Origin: Streptomyces inhibens
GTDB lineage: Bacteria > Actinomycetota > Actinomycetes > Streptomycetales > Streptomycetaceae
Reading direction: 5' to 3'
Assembly (NCBI RefSeq): GCF_003389455.1
Contig: NZ_QUAC01000014.1
Location: 99,055-163,054, forward strand
DNA length: 64,000 nt
Shown here: positions 35,743 through 45,258 of the stretch, one piece after another
Layout: the number at the start of each line of letters is the position of its first letter
Position numbering within the stretch: the first letter of the stretch is position 1
Notes under the pieces: generated by a model
Told to the model about the DNA's origin: nothing
What the model saw: the letters and a program-made list of their open reading frames with translations, nothing else
Databases searched by the model: none
Made by a program: the position numbers and the translations under genes

Positions 35743-36526
35743 TTGTCACGATCGCGGATCGGCTGGTTTGCTCGACCAGCCAACTCTGTCTTCGCGGCTT
35801 TATGCCGCGTAGTGCGGCTTGTCGGCACCCTTCAGGACTGCCCGGTGATCGCCCGAACGGGACAGCCGGGACTGACGTGATGCCCGCACCCCGACTCCGC
35901 GACCCGCACCGCCGACGCTGACCACCGACTGGTAGGAGTCGTTGATCGAGAGATCCTTGTTTGGCCCGCTGCCGGTGGCGGGACGCGATGGTGCCCTACG
36001 CAGGGGGGGCGCGGGCTGTGGTCGGTCAAGCGCGGTACCTACCGCAACCAGCCGCTCGGCGGCCCGCATGACGCGGTCGCCGACCGCCGACTCCTGCTTG
36101 CGAAGGTCGAACAGACTGCCGCGACGGCATCCGTCGCTGGCTGGTGATCACTCCCCTCCCGCCAGGATGGCCGTGTTTCACAGGAGTTCGCCCGTGAAAC
36201 ACCACGCCGCCCGCCGATCATGCTGCGGGTTCTCTGGTCCTCGCCAAGGCGCGACCCAGGGCTCCGCCACCCACCGAGGTCCTCATAGGCACTCGCTGTC
36301 AAAACTTCCGACAGCAACACCGGTTCTCTGTTCCGTTCCCACCCGGACCCCAATCCCGGGCAGGGTCCGTTCCGTTGCTCTCCGGCCCGGGCTTCCTCAC
36401 GTACGGCGCTTCCATGCCTGCCGGTAACTTGCAGCCGGGTGGCAGCCGTCCGCGTCCGTCTGGGCGTCGGCGGACGGCACCGCAATGTCGGCCCGAGACG
36501 GGGCGGCGTGAGGACCGGCGAGACTG
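35743..36526. other. Long intergenic, scattered remnants
   Basis: No intact gene is supported in nearly 800 bases. A minus-strand stretch at about 36035-36130 (SLFDLRKQESAVGDRVMRAA then ERLVAVGTALD) looks like part of a real protein, possibly a regulator helix bundle, but it is cut on both sides. The rest shows no start, site or motif that I can support. Confidence 0.35.
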
Positions 36527-37564
36527 TCAGCGGTCGACGGTGACGACGATCTTGCCTACTTGGGTGCCTGCCTCCAGGTAGCGGTGGGCTTCGACGATCT
36601 CGTCCAGGCCGAAGGTGCGGTCCACGACGGACCGGAATGCACCGGTACGCAGGCCGGAGGAGACGAACGCCTCGGCCCGGCGCAGTCGCTGCTGGTCGGT
36701 GGTCGTCTCGAAGAGGGTGTAGGTGCGCATGTTCAGCGCGGGCATGCCGAGCTCGAAACCGGGATAGGGAGTCACCTCGCCGCTGAGCGCCCCGTAGACA
36801 AAGAGCGTGCCGCCGGGGGCGACGGCCTTGGCCAGATCCACCACACCGGGGCCCGCGACAGCGTCGAAGACGAATTCGGCGCCCCGCCCTCCGGTCAGGC
36901 CGAGCACTCGCGGGGCGATGTCCTCCTCGTCGGTGACGATCACATCGGCCGCACCCGCCTTGAGCAGCGCGTCCTTCTTGGCGCCGGTGCGGGTGGTGGC
37001 GATGGGCACCGCCCCGATGCGCCGGGCGATCTGGATCGCGGCCAGGCCCACGCTGCTGGAAGCGGCGGTGAGCACCACCGTGTCTCCGGCCCGCATCCCG
37101 CCGACCTCGACCAGCGCCCCGTAGGCCGTCAGGTAGGGCATCCACACCGCCGCGCCGTCGACTGCGTCGAGCCCGTCGGGGCGGTGCACCACTGCGGTCG
37201 CGGGGACGAGCGCGTGCTCGGCGTAGACGCCGTAGTCGTTCATCGAGAACGCGGGCACCACGCTGACCGGCTGGCCGACCTCGAATCCCTCCCCCCAGCT
37301 CTCGGCTTCTCGCGAGGAAGCGGGACCCCCATCGTGCGTGCCGATGGCCTCGACCACTCCCGAGGCCTCGGCGCCGAGCCGGGCGGGGAACTGCTTGACC
37401 GGTTCGATGTACTGGCCGCTGCGGAACAGCACCTCGGCACGGTTGAGGCCGATCGCGTCCACGCGGATCAACAGCTCACCGGGGCCAGGTTCGCCGACCT
37501 CCACGTCCTCCAGTCGCAGCACGTCCGGCCCGCCATGTTCGTGGAACCGCACCGTTTTGGCCAT
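36527..37564 (-). CDS. Quinone oxidoreductase-type MDR protein
   Basis: The 345-residue protein is a zinc-free medium-chain dehydrogenase/reductase of the quinone oxidoreductase type: VRFHEHGGPDVLRLEDVEVG, then IGLNRAEVLFRSGQY, RLGAEASGVVEAIG, the NADPH-binding VLTAASSSVGLAAIQIARR, and FVFDAVAGPGVVDLAKAV. The zinc ligands of alcohol dehydrogenases are missing. It reduces quinones, enals or similar compounds with NADPH. ATG 37564 has GAAGGGGG at a good distance; GTG one codon upstream is possible. It is divergent from an ArsR regulator over tandem repeats, so it is probably the repressed target. Confidence 0.85.
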   Translation of the reverse strand: MAKTVRFHEHGGPDVLRLEDVEVGEPGPGELLIRVDAIGLNRAEVLFRSGQYIEPVKQFPARLGAEASGVVEAIGTHDGGPASSREAESWGEGFEVGQPVSVVPAFSMNDYGVYAEHALVPATAVVHRPDGLDAVDGAAVWMPYLTAYGALVEVGGMRAGDTVVLTAASSSVGLAAIQIARRIGAVPIATTRTGAKKDALLKAGAADVIVTDEEDIAPRVLGLTGGRGAEFVFDAVAGPGVVDLAKAVAPGGTLFVYGALSGEVTPYPGFELGMPALNMRTYTLFETTTDQQRLRRAEAFVSSGLRTGAFRSVVDRTFGLDEIVEAHRYLEAGTQVGKIVVTVDR

Positions 37565-37650
37565 CACACATCCCCCTTCTGATCGGTGACGGCGACGCGG
37601 AGGACGCGCCGCCGCGCCTCACCCAAGCTGAAAGTACGGTGACTGTCAAA

Positions 37651-37690
37651 CTTTGATGTGCATCGTACTTTGATGGATGTCGTACGATGC
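37651..37690. promoter_or_regulatory. Tandem 18-mer and inverted repeat (operator)
   Basis: CTTTGATG[N4]TCGTAC-type 18-mers occur at 37651-37668 and 37668-37685, sharing 15 bases. GCATCGTAC (37660-37668) and GTACGATGC (37682-37690) are perfect inverted arms. The element is in the middle of the divergent gap between the oxidoreductase and ArsR genes. Confidence 0.6.
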
Positions 37691-37710
37691 TTGCGGGAGG
37701 TCAACAGGCG

Positions 37711-38049
37711 ATGGCAGTAGCACGACGAAGTGGGCAGGAACGCATCCCGCCCCACCCGGACATCCAGACGATCGGTCTTCAGCAGGTACTTGAGGCCCTG
37801 GTCGACCCAGTACGCCGCCAGATCGTCAGCGAGCTGTACGCCGCCCGCCAGGACCTCGCCTGCGGCACGATCGACCTGCCGGTCAGCAAGTCCACCGCCA
37901 CCCACCACTTCCACGTGCTGCGCGAGGCGGGCCTCATTCGCCAGTACTACGCCGGCACGTCCCGTATGAACGCTTTGCGGCGCGACGAGATCGACGAAGC
38001 CTTCCCGGGACTCCTCCGCGCGCTGGTGGCCCGGCGCGACCGGGAATGA
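37711..38049 (+). CDS. ArsR-family repressor
   Basis: The 112-residue protein is an ArsR/SmtB-type winged helix: LQQVLEALVDPVRRQIVSEL, then LPVSKSTATHHFHVLREAGL with recognition helix, and YAGTSRMNALRRDEIDEAFP. No clear metal-binding ELCVCDL motif is present, so it senses something other than metal. ATG 37711 follows a GGGAGG; ATG 37687 eight codons upstream is possible. It presumably binds the tandem repeats just upstream and represses the divergent oxidoreductase and itself. Confidence 0.85.
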   Translation: MAVARRSGQERIPPHPDIQTIGLQQVLEALVDPVRRQIVSELYAARQDLACGTIDLPVSKSTATHHFHVLREAGLIRQYYAGTSRMNALRRDEIDEAFPGLLRALVARRDRE

Positions 38050-38378
38050 GCCGGGAATGAGCCGCCCACGCCAGGTGGTGTTGACCCTCGGTGGACCCGT
38101 CGAGCGGTGGCGACCGTCCTGCACTGGCAACCGACTTTGCGGACGAACGGCGCCGCGCTCGTGGACGGGCGGTGCAAGCCGGACCGGGGAAGCGGCTGGG
38201 CGCGCAGGCGGTCACTGATGGCGGCCATGGCGCAGCTTGGGCGTTCTGGGAGCTGAACGGATCGCCTGGCGCGGCTCGTCGAGCCGCCGATGCCTGCATC
38301 TGGCGGTCCGTGTCCACCAGTTCGGTCGCCGAGTACCCCGGCATGACCAGCCGTCGAGTTGCTCTCGAATCTCTTCTC
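38050..38378. other. Intergenic, no gene called
   Basis: About 330 bases with no supported gene. The minus strand has an open frame but no motif. It appears to be filler between the ArsR gene and a transposase stump. Confidence 0.4.
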
Positions 38379-38460
38379 GGAGAGAGCTGCGGCCCCGCCG
38401 GTGATCCCGCCACCGCCCACCCCGCTACGGAGTCCGATCCGGCAGCAACGGCTCAATCCG
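38379..38460 (-). pseudogene. IS5-family transposase, N-terminal stump
   Basis: The frame reads ARIEPLLPDRTP, a stop, then RGGRWRDHR, the start of IS5 transposases (W.RIEPLLP...RGGRWRDHR.VI). Only about 27 codons remain, and it abuts the barstar-like remnant. Confidence 0.6.
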
Positions 38461-38473
38461 CGCCCACTGTGCG

Positions 38474-38698
38474 CTGGAGGAAGCGACGAACGGTCCCGGC
38501 GGCGGGTACTACGGGCGGTGCTGGCATTCGCTCGGCGACTGCCTGGACGGCGGTTTCGGTGCGATGCCGCCGTTCCCCCTGGTCTGGCACGACTTCGACG
38601 TGGCCCGGCGGGCGCTCGCCGACGAGCGGCTCTCGGACGGCGAGCCCTACGCCGAGCTCGTAGTCCGCACCGAGGGACTCATCGGGTACGCCCGATAA
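38474..38698 (+). pseudogene. Barstar-like protein, C-terminal fragment
   Basis: The frame reads EEATNGPGGGYYGRCWHSLG, DCLDGGFGAMPPFPLVWHDF, DVARRALADE and ends YAELVVRTEGLIGYAR at TAA. The DCL.GGFGA.PPF.LVW segment matches barstar-type ribonuclease inhibitors, in which a central tryptophan-rich helix and this loop bind the RNase. The N-terminal part and start are gone, cut by the IS5 stump. It is probably a relic of a toxin immunity gene. Confidence 0.55.
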
Positions 38699-38878
38699 CT
38701 CGGCATGAGACGTGTTCGCGCGTGGGCGGCTAGCTGTGCAGCTCCCCGAAAGCCCGCTGCCTCCTGTTCGTCAACATGTGCTCGTGTCTCACGGGATGGT
38801 ATGTCCGCTCGGACTTCCGGAGCGGGCTTCATTGTTGATACGCGGCTACGTGAAGACGGACCGGGCTGGGGAGGCCCG

Positions 38879-39928
38879 TCACCCCTCCGTCCCGGAACCT
38901 GCATTCCGGGGCTCTGGCGACGGCGGTGTGGGGACGGTCCCAGCCGGGATCGTCGGATCGTTGCCGGTGTTCGGCGGTGTCCCGTAGATGGTGGCGAGTT
39001 CGATGGCCAGACGCGCGAGCCATTCCCTTGCTTCTGGGGGGTCGAGGACCTCGATACGCGCTCCCAGTCCGGCCAGTTGCGCCGCCAGAACCTCTGGTGA
39101 TGGCCCATCTACCTCTATGTCCATCCACTCGTCGGGATGCGGCCGGCCGATCCGCAGCCGGCCGCCGAACAGCCGCTGCAGGATTGCCTCGGCGCCTGGT
39201 TCGGCCCGGGCCCGCACGGTCACCGCGTGCATACGGTGCTCCATCCGTGCGGCGAGGGAACGCCAGGCCGTGGCGAGGTCGAAGTCGTCCGGCCGTACGA
39301 CGGGATCGCCGGTCGCCTCGACGGAGGTGACGCGGCTGAGCCGGAAGATCCGCAAGCCGTGGTCGGTGCCGGCGACGAGGTATCCGACGCCGGCCTTGGA
39401 CGCGAGGCCGAGCGGGTGGATCGTCCGCTCGCCGGCAGGCTTGCCGGGGCCGGCGTACCCGAGCCGGACCTGTATTCCGTCCACCACGGCACGCTGGAGC
39501 GCGTCGAGTTGGGGCTCAGTGGCCGTGACGGCCGTACGGGACCAGTCCGTGCCGTCGGCAACACGGGCGCGCGATGCGGCCTCGGCGTCCGAACGCAAGG
39601 TCGCCGGCAGGGCCCGTACCAGCTTGCGCAGTGCCGTTCGCAGCTCGGGCGTGGTGGACGACGGTCCTGCGACGAGGAACAGCGCTCGGATCTCATCGGC
39701 AGTCAGCCCGGTGAGGTCGGTACGGGCTCCGCCGATCAGCGACCAGCCGCCGCCCCGCCCGCGCTGCGAGTAGACGGGAATGCCGGCGGTCGCCAGTGCC
39801 TCCAGGTCGCGGCGCGCCGTCCGTTCGGCCACCTCCAGCTCCGCTGCCACCTCGGCCACGGTCACCCGCCCACGCGTCTGCAGGAACAGCAGCGTCGCCA
39901 CCAGACGATCAGCTCTCATGCCGATCAT
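38879..39928 (-). CDS. WYL-domain transcriptional regulator
   Basis: The 349-residue protein has an N-terminal HTH (RADRLVATLLFLQTRGRVTV, AERTARRDLEALATAGIPVY) and a WYL domain in the middle (IHPLGLASKAGVGYLVAGTD, FRLSRVTSVEATGDPV) with a C-terminal extension (WYL_C-like). WYL proteins bind small molecules or nucleotides and regulate nearby genes. The first ATG, 39928, has AAAGAG just upstream; ATG 39919 is an alternative. It is divergent from the TIGR03086 gene with 53 bases between, in which CTTTCAG and TGGCC occur twice each and may be operator half-sites. Confidence 0.85.
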   Translation of the reverse strand: MIGMRADRLVATLLFLQTRGRVTVAEVAAELEVAERTARRDLEALATAGIPVYSQRGRGGGWSLIGGARTDLTGLTADEIRALFLVAGPSSTTPELRTALRKLVRALPATLRSDAEAASRARVADGTDWSRTAVTATEPQLDALQRAVVDGIQVRLGYAGPGKPAGERTIHPLGLASKAGVGYLVAGTDHGLRIFRLSRVTSVEATGDPVVRPDDFDLATAWRSLAARMEHRMHAVTVRARAEPGAEAILQRLFGGRLRIGRPHPDEWMDIEVDGPSPEVLAAQLAGLGARIEVLDPPEAREWLARLAIELATIYGTPPNTGNDPTIPAGTVPTPPSPEPRNAGSGTEG

Positions 39929-39981
39929 TCTCTTTCAGAAACTGGCCAGAAGATGGCCTATTTGCCTTTCAGGATGGCGTC

Positions 39982-40657
<676 letters not shown>

Positions 40658-40716
40658 GGCGCGGCAATGACAGCCAATGTGAATGGCCGCAGTACATATC
40701 GAAAGGGAAGCTGATC

Positions 40717-41562
40717 ATGATCGTGATTACAGGAGCCACCGGGAACGTCGGGCGACCGCTCGTGGAGGCACTCGCGGCAGCCGGTGAGCAGGTGACGGCG
40801 GTGTCCCGAGGGGTCTCGGATGTGGCCGTGCCGGAGGGTGTCCGGCACCGGCAGGCGGACCTTGCCGTCCCCGAGAGCCTTCGGCCCGTATTCGACGGCG
40901 CTGACGCGCTGTTCCTGCACGACTCCGGTGCCGGTGCGCATCTGCTGAGCCCTCGGGACATCCTCGACGTCGCGAAAGCCGGCGGAGTCGGACGGATCGT
41001 GTTGCTGTCTTCCCAAGGAGTCGTCACCCGACCGCAGTCGGCTTCCCATGGGGGCACGGGGTTGTCCTTCGAGGATGCCGTCCGGCAGTCGGGCATGGAC
41101 TGGACGGTCCTGCGGCCCGGTGGCTTCGCCTCCAACGCGTACGCATGGGTCGAGTCGGTCCGTGCCCGAAGGACCGTCGCCGCGCCGTTCGGTGACGTCG
41201 GCCTGCCGGCCGTCGACCCGTCCGACATTGCCGAGGTCGCCGCCGCAGCCCTGCGCGAGGACGGTCACGCCGGGCGGGTCTACGAGTTGACCGGGCCCGC
41301 CCTCAGCACGCCCAGGCAACGAGCCGAGGCGATCGGTGACGCGCTCGGCGAGCCGATCCGGTTCATCGAGCAGACCCGCGACGAAGCCCGTGCGCAGATG
41401 CTGCAGTTCATGCCCGAGCCCGTGGTCGAGACCACCCTCGCCATCCTCGGCGAGCCCAACCCCGCCGAGCAGCGCATCAGCCCCGACGTCGAGCAGGTCC
41501 TCGGCCGCGCGCCTCGCACCTTTGCCGAGTGGGCGGTGCGGAACATCGCGGCCTTCAAGTGA
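40717..41562 (+). CDS. NmrA-like NAD(P)-binding protein
   Basis: The 281-residue protein is an atypical short-chain dehydrogenase of the NmrA/TMR type: IVITGATGNVGRPLVEALAA at 2-21 binds NAD(P), QADLAVPESLRPVFDGADAL, IVLLSSQGVV, and WTVLRPGGFASNAYAWVE. Such proteins sense redox state or reduce quinones; none is a classical Y-x-x-x-K reductase here. AAGGGAAG precedes ATG 40717 by about eight bases. It is 108 bases after the TIGR03086 gene on the same strand, separated by the heptamer array, so cotranscription is likely. Confidence 0.85.
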   Translation: MIVITGATGNVGRPLVEALAAAGEQVTAVSRGVSDVAVPEGVRHRQADLAVPESLRPVFDGADALFLHDSGAGAHLLSPRDILDVAKAGGVGRIVLLSSQGVVTRPQSASHGGTGLSFEDAVRQSGMDWTVLRPGGFASNAYAWVESVRARRTVAAPFGDVGLPAVDPSDIAEVAAAALREDGHAGRVYELTGPALSTPRQRAEAIGDALGEPIRFIEQTRDEARAQMLQFMPEPVVETTLAILGEPNPAEQRISPDVEQVLGRAPRTFAEWAVRNIAAFK

Positions 41563-41582
41563 CCCACCTGGTGACCCACCTG
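41559..41582 (+). repeat. Tandem 12-mer over stop codon
   Basis: GTGACCCACCTG is present twice in tandem; the first copy holds the TGA of the NmrA-like gene. Confidence 0.75.
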
Positions 41583-41767
41583 GGGTGGCATTTCGCCGGT
41601 CCCGCACTCGTACCGGGGCGCTGGTACGGGTGCGAGGCCGCCGGCCGCGCAACCTCTTGGACGCTTCCAGGTCCGCAATCTGAAACCCGGTCACCGACCG
41701 CCGGTACCCAACGTGCCCGAAGCTCATGACGGCGCTGATGGACCGTATCCGTGCCGCGCGGCCGGGA

Positions 41768-41867
41768 CCTTTTCCGGACTGAGGAATTGATCATGGGGCG
41801 GTCGTCCTGAGCACGCGAGGAAGATGGACGTGGAGGTGCTCGACCTCGACGTCAAGGCCGCGTTCGC
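41768..41867. repeat. 100-bp direct repeat, copy A
   Basis: It aligns without gaps to 44023-44122 at about 80% identity, with the last 44 bases at 40 of 44. On the minus strand both copies read RERG..VEVEHLHVHL and RVL, and stop at the same column, so they are homologous tails of one protein that I cannot name. Confidence 0.7.
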
Positions 41868-41869
41868 GG

Positions 41870-41990
41870 AGTACTCGGGGCGATCGTGCTTGTTGGCGGC
41901 CTTTTTGAACAGGGACTCGGCGCGCTCGTACGACAGCCGGCCGCGGCCGGTGCGGGGGCATGGGGCGGCGGCTGCGGGTGTGCGGAGGCC
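41870..41990 (-). pseudogene. Tyrosine recombinase fragment
   Basis: The minus strand reads GRGRLSYERAESLFKKA, matching the segment of actinobacterial integrases just before the HxxR box (RLSYERAE.LFK.AT). About 30 codons are recognisable. It adjoins repeat copy A. Confidence 0.45.
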
Positions 41991-42044
41991 ATGTCGCCGC
42001 GACGGTTGACCCTGACGCAGGGGCAACGTCTCAGCATGGTCGGC

Positions 42045-42128
42045 ATGACTACGAGAACCAGTGCGATCGACGTCGCCGGACTGCGCAAGTCGTACGGCGA
42101 CCATGAGGTGGTCGCCGGAGTCGACCAG
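42045..42128 (+). pseudogene. ABC-transporter ATPase, N-terminal stump
   Basis: ATG 42045 opens MTTRTSAIDVAGLRKSYGDH then EVVAGVD, the start of a drug-resistance-type ABC ATPase up to just before the Walker A loop. It then diverges into unrelated sequence but stays open and in frame with the hydrolase that follows. Confidence 0.55.
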
Positions 42129-42203
42129 AGACTTCACCAACGGACGATCACCGACATGCCGACCGGCGACGACGGGGAGCGGATCGAGAGAGGCGACGGG
42201 ACG

Positions 42204-43010
42204 ATGCGGCACTTCACGGTCCACCACGACGGCGTCACGATCCCGGTATCCCGCGGCGGCCGGGGACGGCCGCTGGTCCTGTGCCCTGGACTGAACTCGA
42301 CACAGGCCGACCTGCACGAGCTGACGGAGCTGCTGCGGCGCGACCACGACGTGGTGACCTTCGACCTCAGGGGCCATGGCCTGGCCTCGGCCGCCGACCG
42401 GTACTCCTTCGAGGCGTTCCTCAGCGATCTCGTCGCCGTGCTGGCGGAGTTGGGCCGCCTCGACCTGCCCGAGGCGCCCGTGCTCGTGGGCTACTCGCTG
42501 GGCGCGGACCTGGCCGTGCACTATGCCTCCGAGTGTCCTGACACCGTCGCCGGGCTTGTCCTCATCGACGGGGCGAACCCGTTGCCCGAACCGTTCATCA
42601 CAGACGCTGACCTGGCGGAATTCCGTGCGATGGCGGAGGGCCTGGCGACGCGGCAAGAGACCGAGCGAGCCAGGGGCACTGCGCGTCAGGTGTCGCTCAC
42701 CGCACAGGACATCCACGACCTGAACCTTGAGATCGATGTGGTTCGGTCCGGAATCCTCGACCGGTACGGGAAGATCGACCGCCCCATCAGCATGATCATG
42801 TCGACCTCGATCGCCGGCGACAGCGGCGAAGGGCGTGCACCGCGGCACAATCAGCTCTGGCGCGCCGGCATCGAGCGGCTCGTCCGCGAGCGGCCGCACA
42901 TCTCCACGTCCTGGCTCGACGCCGATCACCGGCTGGCCTTCACCCACGCCCCGGACATCGCGGAGATCATCCGGAGCGCGCACCATCCAGCCGGCAGGCC
43001 GACTTCCTGA
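42204..43010 (+). CDS. Alpha/beta hydrolase
   Basis: The 268-residue protein has the alpha/beta hydrolase fold: RPLVLCPGLNSTQADLHELT, VVTFDLRGHGLAS, nucleophile elbow VGYSLGADLAVHYA, VLIDGANPLP and a late DADHRLAFTH with the catalytic histidine. The frame is open upstream to 41886 through an ABC-ATPase stump, but the domain begins at ATG 42204 (MRHFTVHHDGVTIPVSRGG), which I take as start, with GAGAGG some 9-10 bases before. The MerR gene follows 23 bases later, so the two form an operon. Confidence 0.8.
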   Translation: MRHFTVHHDGVTIPVSRGGRGRPLVLCPGLNSTQADLHELTELLRRDHDVVTFDLRGHGLASAADRYSFEAFLSDLVAVLAELGRLDLPEAPVLVGYSLGADLAVHYASECPDTVAGLVLIDGANPLPEPFITDADLAEFRAMAEGLATRQETERARGTARQVSLTAQDIHDLNLEIDVVRSGILDRYGKIDRPISMIMSTSIAGDSGEGRAPRHNQLWRAGIERLVRERPHISTSWLDADHRLAFTHAPDIAEIIRSAHHPAGRPTS

Positions 43011-43033
43011 ACAGCTCCTGGGAGACTGGTTCG

Positions 43034-43867
43034 ATGCTGACCATCGGCGAGCTGGCGTCGTACGCCGGAGTGACGGTGCGCGCGGTGCGGCACTATCACG
43101 CCAAGGGACTGCTGCCGGAGCCGGAGCGGGACCACTCCGGCTATCGGAGGTACGGCGCCGGCGCCGTGGTCGAGCTGATCAAGATCCGGACCCTCGCCGA
43201 GGCCGGGGTCCCGCTGGCGCGCGTGCGGGAGCTGCTCCAGGCCGACGAGGAGGAGTTCGCCGCGGCGGTCGCAGACATCGACAAGAGGCTGCGGGCGGAG
43301 ATCCGGGAGCGGCAGCGGCACCGCGAGCGGATCGCCCGCCTCGCCGCCGGGGACAACCTGGCACTGCCCCCGGAAGTGGTCGAGTTCCTCGATCGACTGC
43401 GGGCGCTCGGGGTCGACGAGCGGATCGTCCAGGTCGAACGCGACGGCTGGATCCCGCTGGCCGCGCACTCACCCGAGCGAGTCCCGGAGTGGATGGCACG
43501 CAAGCGGGAGCAGATCGCCGACCCGCAGCTCATCGACTTCTATCTCACCCTGGGCCATGCGCTGGACCGCACCGACGACGACCCACGACTGGTCGAGCTG
43601 GCCGACAAACTGGCCGCCTACCTCACGCGGATGGCCGACGAGCAGGGCGAGGACTACGTCGACGATGCCGACATCGCGCCACCGTTCGTCAAGCTGATGG
43701 ACACCCTGGCGTTCGACACCGCGCCGCCGGCCCGTCGACTGTTCGAACTGCTGACGAAGCGAGGCTGGACCGGTTGGACCAAGCTCAAGCGCGTGGCTCC
43801 AATACGGGGTGCGGCCGGAACGCGGCAGGAAGACACTGCGGTGCAGCGTTCTCGGTGTGAGCGGTGA
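43034..43867 (+). CDS. MerR-family regulator
   Basis: The 277-residue protein begins with a MerR DNA-binding domain: LTIGELASYAGVTVRAVRHY, HAKGLLPEPERDHSGYRRYG, then the coupling helix IKIRTLAEAGVPLARVRELL. A long C-terminal region with GHALDRTDDDPRLVELADKL is probably an effector-binding helical domain. GGGAG precedes ATG 43034 by about nine bases. It is cotranscribed behind the hydrolase, an arrangement in which the regulator usually controls its own operon. The last 20 or so residues may be changed because the frame runs to the edge of the integrase debris. Confidence 0.85.
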   Translation: MLTIGELASYAGVTVRAVRHYHAKGLLPEPERDHSGYRRYGAGAVVELIKIRTLAEAGVPLARVRELLQADEEEFAAAVADIDKRLRAEIRERQRHRERIARLAAGDNLALPPEVVEFLDRLRALGVDERIVQVERDGWIPLAAHSPERVPEWMARKREQIADPQLIDFYLTLGHALDRTDDDPRLVELADKLAAYLTRMADEQGEDYVDDADIAPPFVKLMDTLAFDTAPPARRLFELLTKRGWTGWTKLKRVAPIRGAAGTRQEDTAVQRSRCER

Positions 43868-43874
43868 CGGCGGG

Positions 43875-44010
43875 CGGGGGCATGCTGGGCGAGGGCGAGG
43901 GCGAGGGCGAGGGCGAGGGCTTCGGCGACGGCTTCGGCGCTGATGTTGACGTGTATGGCCAGGCTGCGGATGTTCTCGTGGCCGCTCAGCGCCATCGGCA
44001 TCGGAGCAGA
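43875..44010 (-). pseudogene. Tyrosine recombinase C-terminal fragment
   Basis: The frame reads MALSGHENIRSLAIHVNISA then EAVAEALALALA, like the GH..I.SLA.Y tail of integrases, but the catalytic tyrosine position reads histidine. Its end is expanded by five tandem copies of GGCGAG on the plus strand (43888-43917). Confidence 0.5.
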
Positions 44011-44022
44011 CCAGCAGCTTGT

Positions 44023-44122
44023 CCTTTTCCGGACGTTGGAAACGATCACGAGGCGGCCGACTTCAGCACGCGGGTCAGATGGACGTGGAGGTGCTCGACT
44101 TCGACCTCGTGGCCGCGTTCGC
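44023..44122. repeat. 100-bp direct repeat, copy B
   Basis: Partner of 41768-41867, in the same orientation, 2255 bases away. It cuts into the 3' end of the SDR remnant. Confidence 0.7.
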
Positions 44123-44756
44123 GCGCAGCTCCTCGCGCCGGGCATCGAGCTGATCGCCCAGGAGCGAGGCCGACAGAGGTGTGTCGATGAATCCGGCAGC
44201 GATGAGGTTCACCCGGATTGGCGCCGGTTCGAGCGCCAGGTTTGCGGTGAGGGTGGGCAGAGCCGTGGTGAGGGTGGACACGACGGCCAGGCCGACGCCG
44301 GGGCGCCGACCGCCGGTGCCGCCCATGAACGCAGCGTGCCCCAGGCTCGGACCTCGTCGCGGCTGTAGAGGGCGACCCCGAGTGTCATGGCGAGGCGCTG
44401 GTCGAATTCGCGGCGGGCGGCAGTGAGGTCAATGGATTCCAAGGGCATGTAGGAGGGGCTGCCGACTGCGACCATCACGTGGTTGACCAGGCCGGGCAGA
44501 TCCTGGAAGAACTGCTTGAGGCGGTCGGCGTCGGTGGCGTCGAACGCTGCTGTGCCCAGAGGGTGGAGCTCGAACGCAGCTTGCTGGACCTGTTCGGGGT
44601 TGCGGCCGACCAGGACCACCCGGCCGCCGCCTGCGCGTACATGGCGGGCGGTTTCGAGTCCGATACCCGCGCTGGCGCCGATCACCACGACAGTCTGGTC
44701 GGCGAGGTCAGGCTGGCGTGGCGGTGGGTGCCGGGAACGCTGGGTGGGGCAGTCAT
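44115..44756 (-). pseudogene. Short-chain dehydrogenase, decayed
   Basis: Frames on the minus strand give VVVIGASAGIGLETARHVRA (cofactor loop), GRVVLVGRNPEQVQQAAFEL, then after a shift GTGGRRPGVGLAVVSTLTTA, ANLALEPAPIRVNLIAAGFI and DTPLSASLLGDQLDARREEL. ATG 44756 opens the N-terminus (MTAPPSVPGTHRHA) in yet another frame. So there are at least two frameshifts (near 44695 and 44345). The last quarter is replaced by repeat copy B at about 44115. Confidence 0.7.
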
Positions 44757-45078
44757 GACGAAGCGCCGCCGCCGAGGACAGTCGCGTCACAGTCGTAGTT
44801 CCCGGGTATCAGTCTCTGGTCCTATCGTCGCGCTTCAGGCCGCTGTTCGCCTGCCGGCCAACCCAGCTGCCTGCGGTTCCTTGGAACGGGAAGCTGCTCG
44901 GTAACCACTGTCTCGGCTGCGACCGCGTCGCGGGCGTCCTCTTGACCCGAGACCCAGGCGGTACCTTCCCGCACCACCAAGACCATGCGCCCCGGTACTC
45001 GGAAGCCGCGTTCCACACCTCCCCGGCGGCCGGGGCGGGGCGGCCACCGGCCTTCAACCGAGGTCTACGAGCGCCGCA

Positions 45079-45241
45079 AACGTCGTCGAGCGCTGCTTCA
45101 ACCGCCTCAAGCAGTGGCGGGGCATCGCGACCCGATACGACTCGATATGACAAGTACGACCCGATACGACAAGACTGCCGAGTGAGTCCTACAAGGCGGC
45201 CGTCACCCTCGCATCACTCCTGCTGTGGGCGCGGCATGTGA
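45079..45241 (+). pseudogene. IS5-family transposase, C-terminal remnant
   Basis: The frame reads NVVERCFNRLKQWRGIATRY, with the catalytic glutamate, then DSI, a stop and a 31-base imperfect duplication (GACCCGATACGAC twice), then SYKAAVTLASLLLWARHV at the stop. This is the end of an IS5-type transposase with a small internal duplication. Confidence 0.7.
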
Positions 45242-45258
45242 CGACAGAGCCTGGCGCG

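Noticed and set aside
43888..43917. Five GGCGAG hexamers as a possible regulatory or G-quadruplex element
   Set aside because: They lie inside an integrase corpse and encode Ala-Leu repeats; slippage is enough to explain them.
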